Source: Sedimentisphaerales bacterium
GTDB lineage: Bacteria; Planctomycetota; Phycisphaerae; Sedimentisphaerales; Anaerobacaceae
DNA: 34,640 nt
Direction of reading: 5' to 3'
Assembly: GCA_030611315.1 (NCBI GenBank)
Contig: JAUWPZ010000024.1
Span: forward strand, 1 to 34,640
Position 1 is the stretch's first letter. Every line of letters begins with the position of its first letter. Both the position numbers and the translations under genes were made by a program. Below, one piece after another: positions 1 to 7,808 of this stretch. The notes beneath the pieces are model-generated. The model worked only from the letters and a program-made list of their open reading frames with translations, searched no databases and had not been told where the DNA came from.

Positions 1-21
1 AATGCGTTAAAATACCCATAA

Positions 22-58
22 GTTTGCCAGCAGGCAAACGCAAACCGCCCGTAGGCGG
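22..58. repeat. Dispersed two-hairpin repeat, copy 1
   Basis: Two adjacent small hairpins are visible: GTTTGCC (22-28) with GGCAAAC (33-39), then CCGCC (45-49) with GGCGG (54-58). A related arrangement, including the flanking TTAAAAT and CCCAT words, recurs at 18791-18859. This marks it as a member of a dispersed intergenic repeat family. The rest of 1-328 shows no convincing gene; the open frames there lack a ribosome site and run through the repeat. Confidence 0.6.
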
Positions 59-328
59 AGAAAAACAGACATTTCAGATTGCATATCGTAGGCCACAGCA
101 GTGGCAAGGTCCCGGGGCCAGCCGGCCCAGATTCGTCGCTCGTGATTCGGCGAATAAGATCGAAATCCGGAACAGAAACAAACTGGGCTCCCGACTGCGA
201 CATGCAGGGAGGCAGGGGCAAGCAAACTTAGTATGTCTGCTTTTACTGAAGTCAACATTTGTTTTTCATTGTCGGTTCCGACAATTCTTGTTCGCATTGC
301 GGTATGGATTGTTCTTCTGTATCGGCGG

Positions 329-835
329 GTGCGTTACGGATATACCTTCCGCCGAATCAAACTGACACGCGGCAAATACGCGATAGTCGATGCGGAAGAT
401 TTCGAGCGGCTGAATCAATATAAATAGCACTGCACGCATTACGGCTATGCGAAACGGTCGGTACGAAACAGAACCGGTAAAGGCAGAAGGCAAGCAGGGG
501 TTTATATGCACAAATTGCTTTGCCCAGCGCCGGATGGGATGATAGTTGACCATATTAATCGTAAGAGCTTTGATAATCGCAAGGTGAATCTGCGGTCGGC
601 CACACAAAAACAGAATGTCTGGAACCGCAAGTTCATGAGAAAGAGGGGAAAAACGCGCTACAACGGTATTCGGTGGGATAAAAACAGAGAGAAATGGCAG
701 GTTCGTTTGACGGTTAACGGCCGGCGGGAGTCGTTCGGTTACTACGCCGACGAGATAGAAGCAGCAAAGGCGTACGACCGGGCGGCCAAGAAATATCGCG
801 GTGAGTATGCGTTTTTAAATTTTCCGAAGAAATGA
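329..835 (+). pseudogene. HNH endonuclease with AP2 domain, interrupted by an amber codon
   Basis: Read through one stop, the frame encodes a homing-endonuclease-like protein of the HNH_3 plus AP2/ERF type. The N-terminal part has the family opening IKLTRGKYAIVDAEDFERLN. The HNH core contains VDHINRKSFDNRKVNLRSAT, and the C-terminal AP2 domain runs from GIRWDKNREKWQVRL to AYDRAAKKYRGEYAFLNF. The TAG at 425-427 falls where the family usually has Trp after LNQYK, so one TGG to TAG change explains it; the reading frame is intact on both sides. GTG at 329 is a possible original start. The downstream piece from ATG 506 begins inside the HNH domain, so it is unlikely to be a functional protein alone. 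Such genes are mobile DNA-cutting elements or their domesticated relatives. Nonsense suppression cannot be excluded. Confidence 0.75.
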
Positions 836-895
836 TTAAGGATTACTGATTGTGATTATTTCTTTGTGTTCTACGCGCGCTGAGCGGTAAAAGAA

Positions 896-1918
896 TTACA
901 ATCCTGGTATGGCATTTTCTGTGAACTTGATGATATCGTTCATCATCAGGACGGAGCGATATGGATAACGGCCGATGGCGGTTTCTCCCGAAAGCATTAC
1001 GAAGTCGGTGCCGTCGATAATGGCATTGGCGACGTCGGCGACCTCGGCGCGGGTTGGCCTGCTGTGCTCTGTCATGTGCTCGAGCATCTGCGTGGCCGTT
1101 ATTACGAATTTTTTCGCGGCGTTACATTTCTTTATTATGCGCTTTTGAATGACGGGCACTTCATAGATTGGTACCGCAACACCCATATCGCCGCGGGCTA
1201 TCATAATCCCATCAGCGGCGCGGATTATTCTATCGATGTTTTTTATCGCCTGCCTGCTTTCAATTTTTGCAACGAGCCGGCATTTGGGCAGTTTCGGCTT
1301 GATGAGGTCGGCGGCTTCGAGAACGTCTTTATCGTCGCGCACAAACGACAGGGCGATATAGTCAACCTCATGTTTTATGCCGAAATTGATGTCTATTCTA
1401 TCCTTTTCGGTCATACTTTCAAAACCGAGGTCGGCATCCGGGATATTTATGCCCTTTCTTTCCTTGAGGATGCCGCCTTCGAGGACTTCGGCCTTTATGC
1501 TTGCAGCAGAGACGCTTTTAACTCTGAGAATCAGGTTGCCGTCATCGATATAGATAAGCTGCTTCGGCTTTATCCGGCCCAGGTCGCCTTTATAATCGAG
1601 CGGTATCGTTTTTGGACCATCGGCATCGGCGTTATTGGTCAGCCAGACAACCGTGCGATTTTTCAAGTACCTGGCCTTGGTGCCTTTGAGCCGGCCTATT
1701 CTGATTCTAAAGCCTTCGAGGTCCTGCATTATCCGGATATGCCTTCGGTACTTTTTGTTTAGTCTGCGGACAAGCTCGATGAGGGCAAGATGCTGCTTTG
1801 GGCCGCCATGTGAAAAATTCAGCCTGACCACGTCAAGGCCGGCAGTGAACATCTTGCGCAGGACGGTGTAGTTGCCGCTGGCAGGGCCTAATGTGGCGAT
1901 GATTTTCGTTCCGGGCAT
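896..1918 (-). CDS. pyk: Pyruvate kinase, short form lacking the C-terminal domain
   Basis: Catalyses phosphoenolpyruvate plus ADP to pyruvate plus ATP, the last step of glycolysis in the cytoplasm. The barrel is recognisable from the start TKIIATLGPAS, the phosphate-binding VVRLNFSHG, AKIESRQAIKNIDRI with the catalytic Lys, the signature IMIARGDMGV and ITATQMLEHM, and DGTDFVMLSGETA. The protein ends at 340 residues shortly after this last motif, whereas typical bacterial enzymes have about 470 and a C-terminal domain that contributes allosteric binding and tetramer contacts. The stop is followed by non-coding sequence, so the short length looks real. At the monovalent-cation motif it reads QDLEGFRIRIG, with a basic residue where potassium-dependent enzymes carry Glu, suggesting potassium independence. 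It is the last gene of the minus-strand run after lysC and the nuclease. Start ATG at 1918 matches the family. Confidence 0.88.
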   Translation of the reverse strand: MPGTKIIATLGPASGNYTVLRKMFTAGLDVVRLNFSHGGPKQHLALIELVRRLNKKYRRHIRIMQDLEGFRIRIGRLKGTKARYLKNRTVVWLTNNADADGPKTIPLDYKGDLGRIKPKQLIYIDDGNLILRVKSVSAASIKAEVLEGGILKERKGINIPDADLGFESMTEKDRIDINFGIKHEVDYIALSFVRDDKDVLEAADLIKPKLPKCRLVAKIESRQAIKNIDRIIRAADGIMIARGDMGVAVPIYEVPVIQKRIIKKCNAAKKFVITATQMLEHMTEHSRPTRAEVADVANAIIDGTDFVMLSGETAIGRYPYRSVLMMNDIIKFTENAIPGL

Positions 1919-1985
1919 CGTATCTAATTTCTCTGAGTAAAACTTTCGAGTATAAATTGATTATACAGGCAAACAATATGCACTG

Positions 1986-2618
1986 CTATTTGTTAAGCAG
2001 CAAAGTCGGATTTTTTCCTTGCAGCCATTCGGGCAACTGCTCGCGTGTTACATTTTCCCACAATCCTTTTTTTGCACTGCGGGTACTTGCCTCCAATTGC
2101 TTATACTTACTGTAAAAACTATGGTCGAAACGTAAATCCGCGTAGGCAAAGCCTTCAGCAACCAGGACCTCGTTCAAAAATCTGCGGTCGGGCAGGAGTA
2201 CATAAGCCAGGAGTCTTCCATAGTAGCCTCTTGTGCGGGTTTCGTCGAGGTACACCGTAACCGGTTTTCCGAGAGTCAAATTTTTTGCGAATTCGGCGGC
2301 TTGCGGCCCAAAATACATATCATAAATAATACCGAACTCCGGATGTTTTGTTTCCGGTGTGTCGATTCCCCAAAGCCTTATCCGTGTATGATTATTATTA
2401 GCGTCAGGGACGTCTATATCAATAGTATCGCCATCAACTACCTTTATGACGGTGAAAATTTTGGCGTGATATTTTTTAAGGTCGTAAGCTTTTGCCTTTG
2501 TTTCGGATTTGGGTCGATACTTCCGCCGACGACTAATAGAGCTGTGGTCGAGAAGGAAAAGTAATACCGCCGCCAGCGAACACAGACAGAATATTGCGTT
2601 TCGCCGACGTCTGCTCAT
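1986..2618 (-). CDS. Membrane-anchored or secreted thermonuclease (SNase family)
   Basis: A staphylococcal-nuclease-fold protein that probably hydrolyses DNA or RNA outside the cytoplasmic membrane. A basic N-terminus followed by a hydrophobic stretch (about residues 8-23) is a signal peptide or anchor. The nuclease domain runs from about residue 50 to 195: VVDGDTIDI supplies a calcium-binding Asp, RIRLWGIDTPET the catalytic Arg, Asp and Glu, and GYYGRLLAYV the second Arg, so all key residues are present. The family's closing pattern of AEGFAYADLRF is also there. I chose ATG at 2618 because it puts the basic cluster directly before the hydrophobic helix. A TTG at 2648 would add ten residues. 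It lies 42 bp after lysC on this start, so the two are probably co-transcribed. Confidence 0.82.
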   Translation of the reverse strand: MSRRRRNAIFCLCSLAAVLLFLLDHSSISRRRKYRPKSETKAKAYDLKKYHAKIFTVIKVVDGDTIDIDVPDANNNHTRIRLWGIDTPETKHPEFGIIYDMYFGPQAAEFAKNLTLGKPVTVYLDETRTRGYYGRLLAYVLLPDRRFLNEVLVAEGFAYADLRFDHSFYSKYKQLEASTRSAKKGLWENVTREQLPEWLQGKNPTLLLNK

Positions 2619-2660
2619 TGCAATAGTGCTTTTATTTTTTTTAATCAATCGGGCAGTCTG

Positions 2661-3902
2661 TCAATTCCATTTAGTTCGATGTTGAGCCGGTTTATCCAAC
2701 TCGAAGGCAACACACAAGACCTGAAGCGCTTTTTCTGCCTGCTCTTTGTCCACAGTACAACTGATTCGAATTTCGCTGGTTGTAATTGAGTCGATATTGA
2801 TTTTGGCTTCAGCCAGGGCGCTGAACATCTTGTCTGCCACGCCATAATGTGTTCTCATTCCGACGCCGACGACGGAGACCTCGGCAATATCGTCTCGGAT
2901 GAAGATACTTTCGCAATTGACCTCGTCCTTTATTTCTTCCGTAGCCTGTTTGGCGGCGGCCAAATCCGAAGTTGTAATCATGAACGAGAGGTTGGCCTTT
3001 TCGGGGCTGATTTCCGTCTGCATGATGTCGTTGACGACTACTTTGGCTTTCGCAAGATGAGCGAATACTTTTGCAGCGTTGCCCGGGATGTTATCAACGC
3101 CGACAAGGCCTATCTTTGCCATATCTTTTTGTACGGTCGCTCCTGAAACTACTACGCCTTCCATTTGTAACTCCTCAATAGTAATTATTGTTCCCTCTGT
3201 TTCTTTTGCGCTGTTTCTTACGTGAATTCTGATGCCGTATTTTTTTCCGAACCCGACGGCTCGAATATGCATAACGCCGGCCCCGAGACTGGCCATCTCG
3301 AGCATTTCATCATAACAGATATGCTTCATTTTCACCGCATCTTTGAACATTCGCGGGTCGGTTGTGTATATTCCGTCAACATCGGTATAAATCTCACATT
3401 CCTCGGCTTCGAGGGCCGCGGCGATGGCAACTGCGGTAGTGTCCGAGCCGCCTCTGCCGAGTGTTGTTATGTTTTCATTCTCATCTATGCCCTGAAAGCC
3501 CGCCACAATAACGATTTTACCCTTTTCTAACTGTTTCCGGATTCGCTCGGCGTCGATACTTCTAATCTGGGCCTTTGTGTGGACGCTGTCGGTCATCATG
3601 CGGATTTGCCCACCGGTGAAGCTAATAGCATCGTAACCCATAGCATCGAGGGCCATAGCGAAAAGCGAGACCGACTGCTGCTCACCTGTACTGAGCAACT
3701 GGTCCATCTCTCGTGTGGGCGGATTGGGATTAAGCTCCAGGGCATCGGCAATGAGCTGGTCGGTTTGTTTGCCGCGAGCCGAGGCCACCACAACGACCCC
3801 ATAGCCGTTGTCCACCGCTTTAATCACTCGCCCGGCAGCGCGGCGAATCTTTTCTGCGTCAGCAACCGAAGTGCCGCCAAACTTTTGCACAATTATTGCC
3901 AT
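2661..3902 (-). CDS. lysC: Aspartate kinase
   Basis: Phosphorylates L-aspartate, the committed step to lysine, threonine and methionine. The 413-residue length fits the single-function class. The N-terminal kinase domain has VQKFGGTSVADAEKI (residues 5-19), STGEQQSV and the nucleotide-binding TTLGRGGSDTTA, followed by YTDVDGIYTTDPR. Two ACT domains fill roughly residues 265-405 and should bind end-product amino acids (feedback control, known for the family). ATG 3902 is the family start. An in-frame small ORF ends two codons before it. Downstream lies the nuclease gene, and upstream on the same strand are hom and the ApgM-like enzyme, separated from it by the sulfatase segment. Substrate specificity of the feedback cannot be read here. 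Confidence 0.95.
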   Translation of the reverse strand: MAIIVQKFGGTSVADAEKIRRAAGRVIKAVDNGYGVVVVASARGKQTDQLIADALELNPNPPTREMDQLLSTGEQQSVSLFAMALDAMGYDAISFTGGQIRMMTDSVHTKAQIRSIDAERIRKQLEKGKIVIVAGFQGIDENENITTLGRGGSDTTAVAIAAALEAEECEIYTDVDGIYTTDPRMFKDAVKMKHICYDEMLEMASLGAGVMHIRAVGFGKKYGIRIHVRNSAKETEGTIITIEELQMEGVVVSGATVQKDMAKIGLVGVDNIPGNAAKVFAHLAKAKVVVNDIMQTEISPEKANLSFMITTSDLAAAKQATEEIKDEVNCESIFIRDDIAEVSVVGVGMRTHYGVADKMFSALAEAKINIDSITTSEIRISCTVDKEQAEKALQVLCVAFELDKPAQHRTKWN

Positions 3903-3905
3903 GAA

Positions 3906-3998
3906 TCAGCCTGTCAAATTAAACTTACCTATTTCAACACTACCCTTAATGGTAGTAAATGTCCTTCCATCTGAATCTTCATATCCGTCTTGTCCCAT
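3906..3998 (-). CDS. Possible 30-residue leader ORF in frame before lysC
   Basis: ATG at 3998 opens a 30-codon frame ending in TGA at 3908-3906, followed by TTC and the lysC ATG, so it is in the same frame as lysC. It contains a Thr/Lys-bearing stretch (RTFTTIKGS) and overlaps the ACTACC...GGTAGT hairpin. No Shine-Dalgarno is visible. It could be a leader peptide, a lost N-terminal extension of lysC, or chance. Confidence 0.25.
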   Translation of the reverse strand: MGQDGYEDSDGRTFTTIKGSVEIGKFNLTG

Positions 3999-4010
3999 TT
4001 AAGCGCTTAA
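3939..4010 (-). promoter_or_regulatory. Palindromes upstream of lysC
   Basis: A perfect 12-bp palindrome TTAAGCGCTTAA lies at 3999-4010, and a hairpin with arms ACTACC (3939-3944) and GGTAGT (3951-3956) lies closer to lysC. Both sit in the expected 5' region of the lysC transcript. The palindrome resembles an operator, but no regulator is identified. No known lysine or other riboswitch core was recognised. Confidence 0.3.
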
Positions 4011-4302
4011 AAAAGATATTTTTCTTCGTACGACATCAAAATCTTACCATATTCACCTTGAATTGTCAAAAGATTCCACTTTCAAAGCCAGTTTGTTGAA
4101 AATTTGCACTAAACAATTGTTTTATGTGCCTCACCTTTTTTCCAATCCCTGCTTTTGCACAGACCTCGATCGCATGCACCTTCATAAATCCAGGTTTTTC
4201 AGCAATTCTTATCATTAGCCGTACCCAATGGGCGCCGGCTTCAATCAACCGATACGTTCAAGGATTTCATGAAACAACCTCTTTGAAACCAGCACCTCTG
4301 GA
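4011..4302. other. Intergenic region between lysC and the sulfatase segment
   Basis: About 290 bp without a convincing gene. A minus-strand frame at 4066-4248 starts only at TTG, has no ribosome site and matches no family I recognise. The region joins directly to the direct repeat at 4303 and may contain decayed coding sequence. Confidence 0.4.
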
Positions 4303-4334
4303 TTCTCCATACAGAGGCGTCAAACTCACTTGAA
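4303..4334. repeat. Direct repeat flanking the sulfatase segment, copy 1
   Basis: A 32-bp sequence containing ACAGAGGCGTCAAA is repeated in the same orientation at 6440-6472, with only a few differences and one single-base gap. The two copies bracket a 2.1 kb segment holding a truncated gene relic and the sulfatase gene. Confidence 0.6.
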
Positions 4335-4364
4335 GACAAATCACTATTATTAAGGTTATAAGCC

Positions 4365-4520
4365 CTATAAACCAAGATGAACCACAAGCCCCCCCTGAAT
4401 GCCGCTAATGTCGAGTATGACCACCGCTTGGTCTGTCTCGTCCGCCGTTGCCGCGGTCGCGGCAATCCACGTCAGGAGGATCATGGTTGTGACTATCGTG
4501 GGGCGTTGGTTGCTCTTCAT
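4365..4520 (-). pseudogene. 5' relic of an exported protein (possible PQQ-propeller/methyltransferase type)
   Basis: ATG 4520 has a good ribosome site (AGGAGA, 4-5 bases upstream) and encodes a signal peptide with the hydrophobic core TIVTTMILLTWIAATAATA. About 20 mature residues follow, ending ILDISGIQGGLVVHLG, and the frame then stops abruptly at 4365-4367. The GLVVHLG ending resembles the start of a methyltransferase-type loop (GLVVHLGCGDG) found in planctomycete proteins that combine it with a PQQ-like beta-propeller; this is from memory and not checked. The rest of the gene is missing, replaced by DNA leading into the direct repeat at 4303. It therefore looks like the left-over 5' end of a gene cut by a deletion or insertion. 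The 51-residue product would be at best a secreted peptide. Confidence 0.5.
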
Positions 4521-4637
4521 GCTATCTCCTATGATTGTCGAAGGCATGTGGGTAACGGAGTCGGCCTTCCCGGCCCTCTCAACAAGACCATCCTTATTTG
4601 AGTGCCCCACCGCCCGATACGGAAAACGTGCAAAATT

Positions 4638-6281
4638 CTATTTACGCTCCGTTCCTATACTCAGGGTTTTACGGAAACCTTCGGCAATATCCTCCCATCG
4701 CTGCGCCAGCTGCTTAAGTTTTTGAGGATGTTCCGATGCCAGGTCGTTCATCTCACAGCGGTCAACCCTGAGATTATAAAGCTCCCACTTGCCTTTTTGG
4801 CCGCCCCTTGAAGCCAATTTCCAATCCCCCATGCGAATTGCCCGGTTGCCCGCATGAGACCACCAGAGACTCTCATGCTTTACGGTTCCATCGGCGGCAA
4901 AGGCCGGGACAAGACTTTGGCCGGGTTTGGGAGGGCCAGACAGCGGCTTAGTCTTCCTGGGCCATGCGCCCCCGGCCAACTCCAGAATCGTGGGGGCTAT
5001 ATCAATAAAATGCGACGGGTCATGCCGGAGTTCACCTTTAGCGGAAATGCCTTCGGGCCAATGGACAATCAACGGCGAGGAGATACCCCCTTCGTGGTTC
5101 CAGTGTTTATGCAGTCTAAAAGGAGTATTGGCTGCTGTTGAGAAGCCCGGCCCGAGACAAAGATAGCTCTTTGCCGAGCCCATTGGCGCCGCCGGGTCGT
5201 GGCCATTGCCCCTGATTATCTGCTCGGCACTGGCCCCATTGTCGCTTGCAAAGAGTATCAACGTATTCTTGTAAGCGCCCATATCCTTGAGCTGTTGTAC
5301 GACCCGCCCGATTTCCAGGTCCATCCGTGTAATCATTGCGGCATGAATCGCCATTTTTGTGGCCTGAAATCTCTTCTGCTCTTCGGTCAGTGTTTCCCAG
5401 GCCACCGCCTTTGCCGCCTCGCCCGGCCCGATTCTGGCTTTGAGTTGAGCCGGCTTGAGGTTCCAGCCCGGAACAATATCCGTATCACGCTGGGACAAAG
5501 CCGTATTAATCAGCCCCATCTCTTTCATTCGTTTCCATCGCCGCCGCCTTATAACATCCCATCCTTCGAGATAGGCGTCGCGGTAAGAGTCGATGTCCTT
5601 TTTTAGGGCATGAAGTGGAAAGTGCGGTGAGTAAAATGCGATGTATTGGAAGAAGGGTTTGTTGCCGTATTTGTTTTTGTGGAGCTTTAGGCATTGAATC
5701 GCATGGTCTGCAATCGCAACTGTTGAATAGTAGTCCTGGCCCGGTTTTACCGGTGCGGTAACGCCGTCTTCTTTCCACGGCTTGGAATCAAAGAAGCGGT
5801 CCCAGTCGCAGCCGCTCCTTTCACCTCCCCACGAACGCTCGAATCCGCCGTCAATCGGATTGCCGTCGATGTGCCATTTGCCGCTGTGATACGAGCTGTA
5901 GCCCAGGGGTTTGAGCAGTTTCGGAAGCAGCGGGGCCCAGTCGGGACGGGCTCCCATTTTTATGCCGGATATCGTGTCACGACGAATTTGTTGTGCATAA
6001 TAGCCGGTCAGTATACAGGCCCGTGACGGCCAGCAGCGGCCGGTAGAGTAATGCTGCGTGAACCGAAGACCTCCGCCGGCAAGGGCCGAAAGATTGGGCG
6101 TGCGAATGTCACCGCCGTAACATTCGGCGTCCGAATACCCCATGTCATCGGCCATTATAAGAAGGACATTCGGCTTACCTGCTTTGTCCGCCCGCGCTTC
6201 GGTCGGCGTCCAGCCCGACAGCGCCGCCAGTCCCAGCGCCCCGGCGGTTGCTCTTATGAAATCACGTCTCGTTATAAGCAT
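4638..6281 (-). CDS. Tat-exported sulfatase (arylsulfatase family, Cys type)
   Basis: Hydrolyses sulfate esters, probably on sulfated polysaccharides, outside the cytoplasm. The N-terminus RRDFIRATAGALGLAAL is a twin-arginine signal, with cleavage likely after about residue 31. Metal-binding DD is at residues 45-46 (MADDMGYSD). The sulfatase signature is CWPSRACILTGYY at residue 83, in which Cys83 must be converted to formylglycine. YHSGKWH carries Lys135 and His137, and FASDNGAS provides the later metal ligands. Length (547) is normal. ATG 6281 has a GGAG site seven bases upstream. It sits between hom/ApgM and lysC but is unrelated to them, and is bracketed by direct repeats, which suggests an acquired cargo gene. 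A formylglycine-generating enzyme is needed; the candidate at 29144 lacks one catalytic Cys. Substrate unknown. Confidence 0.9.
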   Translation of the reverse strand: MLITRRDFIRATAGALGLAALSGWTPTEARADKAGKPNVLLIMADDMGYSDAECYGGDIRTPNLSALAGGGLRFTQHYSTGRCWPSRACILTGYYAQQIRRDTISGIKMGARPDWAPLLPKLLKPLGYSSYHSGKWHIDGNPIDGGFERSWGGERSGCDWDRFFDSKPWKEDGVTAPVKPGQDYYSTVAIADHAIQCLKLHKNKYGNKPFFQYIAFYSPHFPLHALKKDIDSYRDAYLEGWDVIRRRRWKRMKEMGLINTALSQRDTDIVPGWNLKPAQLKARIGPGEAAKAVAWETLTEEQKRFQATKMAIHAAMITRMDLEIGRVVQQLKDMGAYKNTLILFASDNGASAEQIIRGNGHDPAAPMGSAKSYLCLGPGFSTAANTPFRLHKHWNHEGGISSPLIVHWPEGISAKGELRHDPSHFIDIAPTILELAGGAWPRKTKPLSGPPKPGQSLVPAFAADGTVKHESLWWSHAGNRAIRMGDWKLASRGGQKGKWELYNLRVDRCEMNDLASEHPQKLKQLAQRWEDIAEGFRKTLSIGTERK

Positions 6282-6554
6282 ATTTTTCTCCGGTTTATGT
6301 CTAAAATCCCCGCAATATTATCAAGCCCCCCTTCACCAACAACTTGAATTCGAGATTCTGTTTGGCGTTTTCTCCACTGACAATCAATCTGCGGTCAAAA
6401 TCGAGCTTAAGAGCGTCCTTGCGTGCTTCACCCATTGGGTTCTCCAAACAGAGGCGTCAAAACTGGCTTGAATGGTCTCCATAAGCTCCATACTATCAGA
6501 ATTCAATTTTTTTGTCACTGTTGTACCTGGTAAATGCGGGTCTAAACAATATCT
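6282..6554 (-). other. Intergenic region with possible transposase relic
   Basis: On the minus strand a short frame (about 6325-6440) reads ARKDALKLDFDRRLI before losing resemblance to anything. LDFDRRL weakly recalls the N-terminus of IS1380-type transposases. It begins inside the direct-repeat copy at 6440-6472. No complete gene or inverted termini are visible, so this is at most an eroded insertion-sequence end. Confidence 0.3.
6440..6472. repeat. Direct repeat flanking the sulfatase segment, copy 2
   Basis: Same-orientation partner of 4303-4334, sharing TTCTCCA, ACAGAGGCGTCAAA and CTTGAA. It lies about 80 bp past the 3' end of the ApgM-like gene and 160 bp before the sulfatase start. Confidence 0.6.
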
Positions 6555-7742
6555 TCAGCTTTTTAAGAAATACTCCATCAGTTCAAAGCCGTTATCTATT
6601 CTGAATCCTGACCTGGCGGCGTTGGCTTCGCTGAAGGTTGTATGCAAAATGCCGCCAACGTCGTCCCCGGCCATAGCGAACGGCACCGGCTCAGGCGAGT
6701 GAGCTTTGCTTGAGACAAGTGTGGGATGGTCGGGCATTACGAGTATTCGCCAGCTTTTATAATTGGCCAGGGCCTCAAGCACAGGCCCTACAACGTACTT
6801 ATCAATTTGCTCAATGGCTTTTTTCTTCATCTCGGCGTTGCCGTTGTGAGAGGCTTCGTCGGGCGCTTCTATGTGCACGAAAACGATGTCATAATTTTCG
6901 AGCGCATTTATCGCAGCCGAAGCCTTGCCCTGATAATTTGTGTCGATAAAACCCGTGGCGCCCGGTACGTCTATCAAATCAAAACCTATAAGCCTGGCCA
7001 GCCCCTTGACCAGGTCAACGGCTGTGATAGCGACGCCTTTGATTCCAAATCGCTTTTGGAATCGCTCCAATGCAGCCTTTTTGCCCTGTCCCCAAAGCCA
7101 GATGGAGCTGACCTGATTTTCGCCCAGGTCTTTTCTGACCTTGTTAATATCGTGATTTGCAAAGAGCTGCTGGGAACGCGCCATCAAGTCGATAAGCATT
7201 TCAGCGTCTTTGCCGCGGGGTAAAATCTTTTCTACCGCCGTACCGAGGTGATCGTGCGGCGGATGCGTCTGGACATCGAAATCGAGCCCGTTGAAAACCA
7301 GTAAGTTTCTGTAGCTTACGCCGGCATAGAAACACATTTGCTCATTACTGAGCTGGTCGTTCAACTCTTTTATCAACTTTGAGGCCTCTTCAGTGGAGAT
7401 ATGTCCGGCACTGTGGTCGGCCATTTTTCCGTCGGCAATAGTAACCAGATTGCATCTGAAAACCCAGTCGTCCATTGACAACTTGACGTTACGAGCTACG
7501 GCCTCGATTGGCGCCCGGCCGGTATAAAATCGCCGCGGGTCATAGCCCAACAGGCTCATTTGAGCAACGTCGCTGCCCGGGTCCATGTCCACAGGGACCG
7601 TCCGGACGAGGCCCTGCCTGCCCTGGGTGCTTATTTTATCCATATTTGGTGTTTGGGCGGCTTCGAGCACCGTTTTGCCGCCGAATTGCTCGATGGGCTC
7701 GTCTGCCGCACCATCAGGAACTATTATTACGTATTTTGTCAT
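6555..7742 (-). CDS. ApgM-family phosphotransferase, likely homoserine kinase
   Basis: Belongs to the alkaline-phosphatase-superfamily ApgM group (cofactor-independent, archaeal-type phosphoglycerate mutase). The start YVIIVPDGAADEPIEQFGGK holds the metal-binding Asp, PGSDVAQMSLLGYDP has the Ser-containing motif, and GRAPIEAVARN follows. FVHIEAPDEASHNGN and MPDHPTLVSSKAHSPEPVPF carry the C-terminal metal ligands. Length 395 is typical. Bacterial members next to homoserine dehydrogenase have been proposed to be a non-orthologous homoserine kinase, and here the gene follows hom by 66 bp on the same strand. I therefore favour homoserine to O-phosphohomoserine for threonine synthesis over a glycolytic role. 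Neither reaction is proven by sequence. Start ATG 7742 follows a G-rich stretch that can act as the ribosome site. Confidence 0.8.
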   Translation of the reverse strand: MTKYVIIVPDGAADEPIEQFGGKTVLEAAQTPNMDKISTQGRQGLVRTVPVDMDPGSDVAQMSLLGYDPRRFYTGRAPIEAVARNVKLSMDDWVFRCNLVTIADGKMADHSAGHISTEEASKLIKELNDQLSNEQMCFYAGVSYRNLLVFNGLDFDVQTHPPHDHLGTAVEKILPRGKDAEMLIDLMARSQQLFANHDINKVRKDLGENQVSSIWLWGQGKKAALERFQKRFGIKGVAITAVDLVKGLARLIGFDLIDVPGATGFIDTNYQGKASAAINALENYDIVFVHIEAPDEASHNGNAEMKKKAIEQIDKYVVGPVLEALANYKSWRILVMPDHPTLVSSKAHSPEPVPFAMAGDDVGGILHTTFSEANAARSGFRIDNGFELMEYFLKS

Positions 7743-7808
7743 TCGTCTTTATCCCCCGACAAACAAAAGCATAAGCAGCTTTTGTTCCGGGCAGTTACGC
7801 CTTGTGGG

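Noticed and set aside
1064-1762. A 232-codon plus-strand frame
   Set aside because: It is antisense to the pyruvate kinase gene, has no family features, and the kinase motifs on the other strand are unambiguous.
4066-4248. Minus-strand frame after lysC's upstream region
   Set aside because: TTG start only, no ribosome site, no recognised family; noted only as possible decayed coding DNA.
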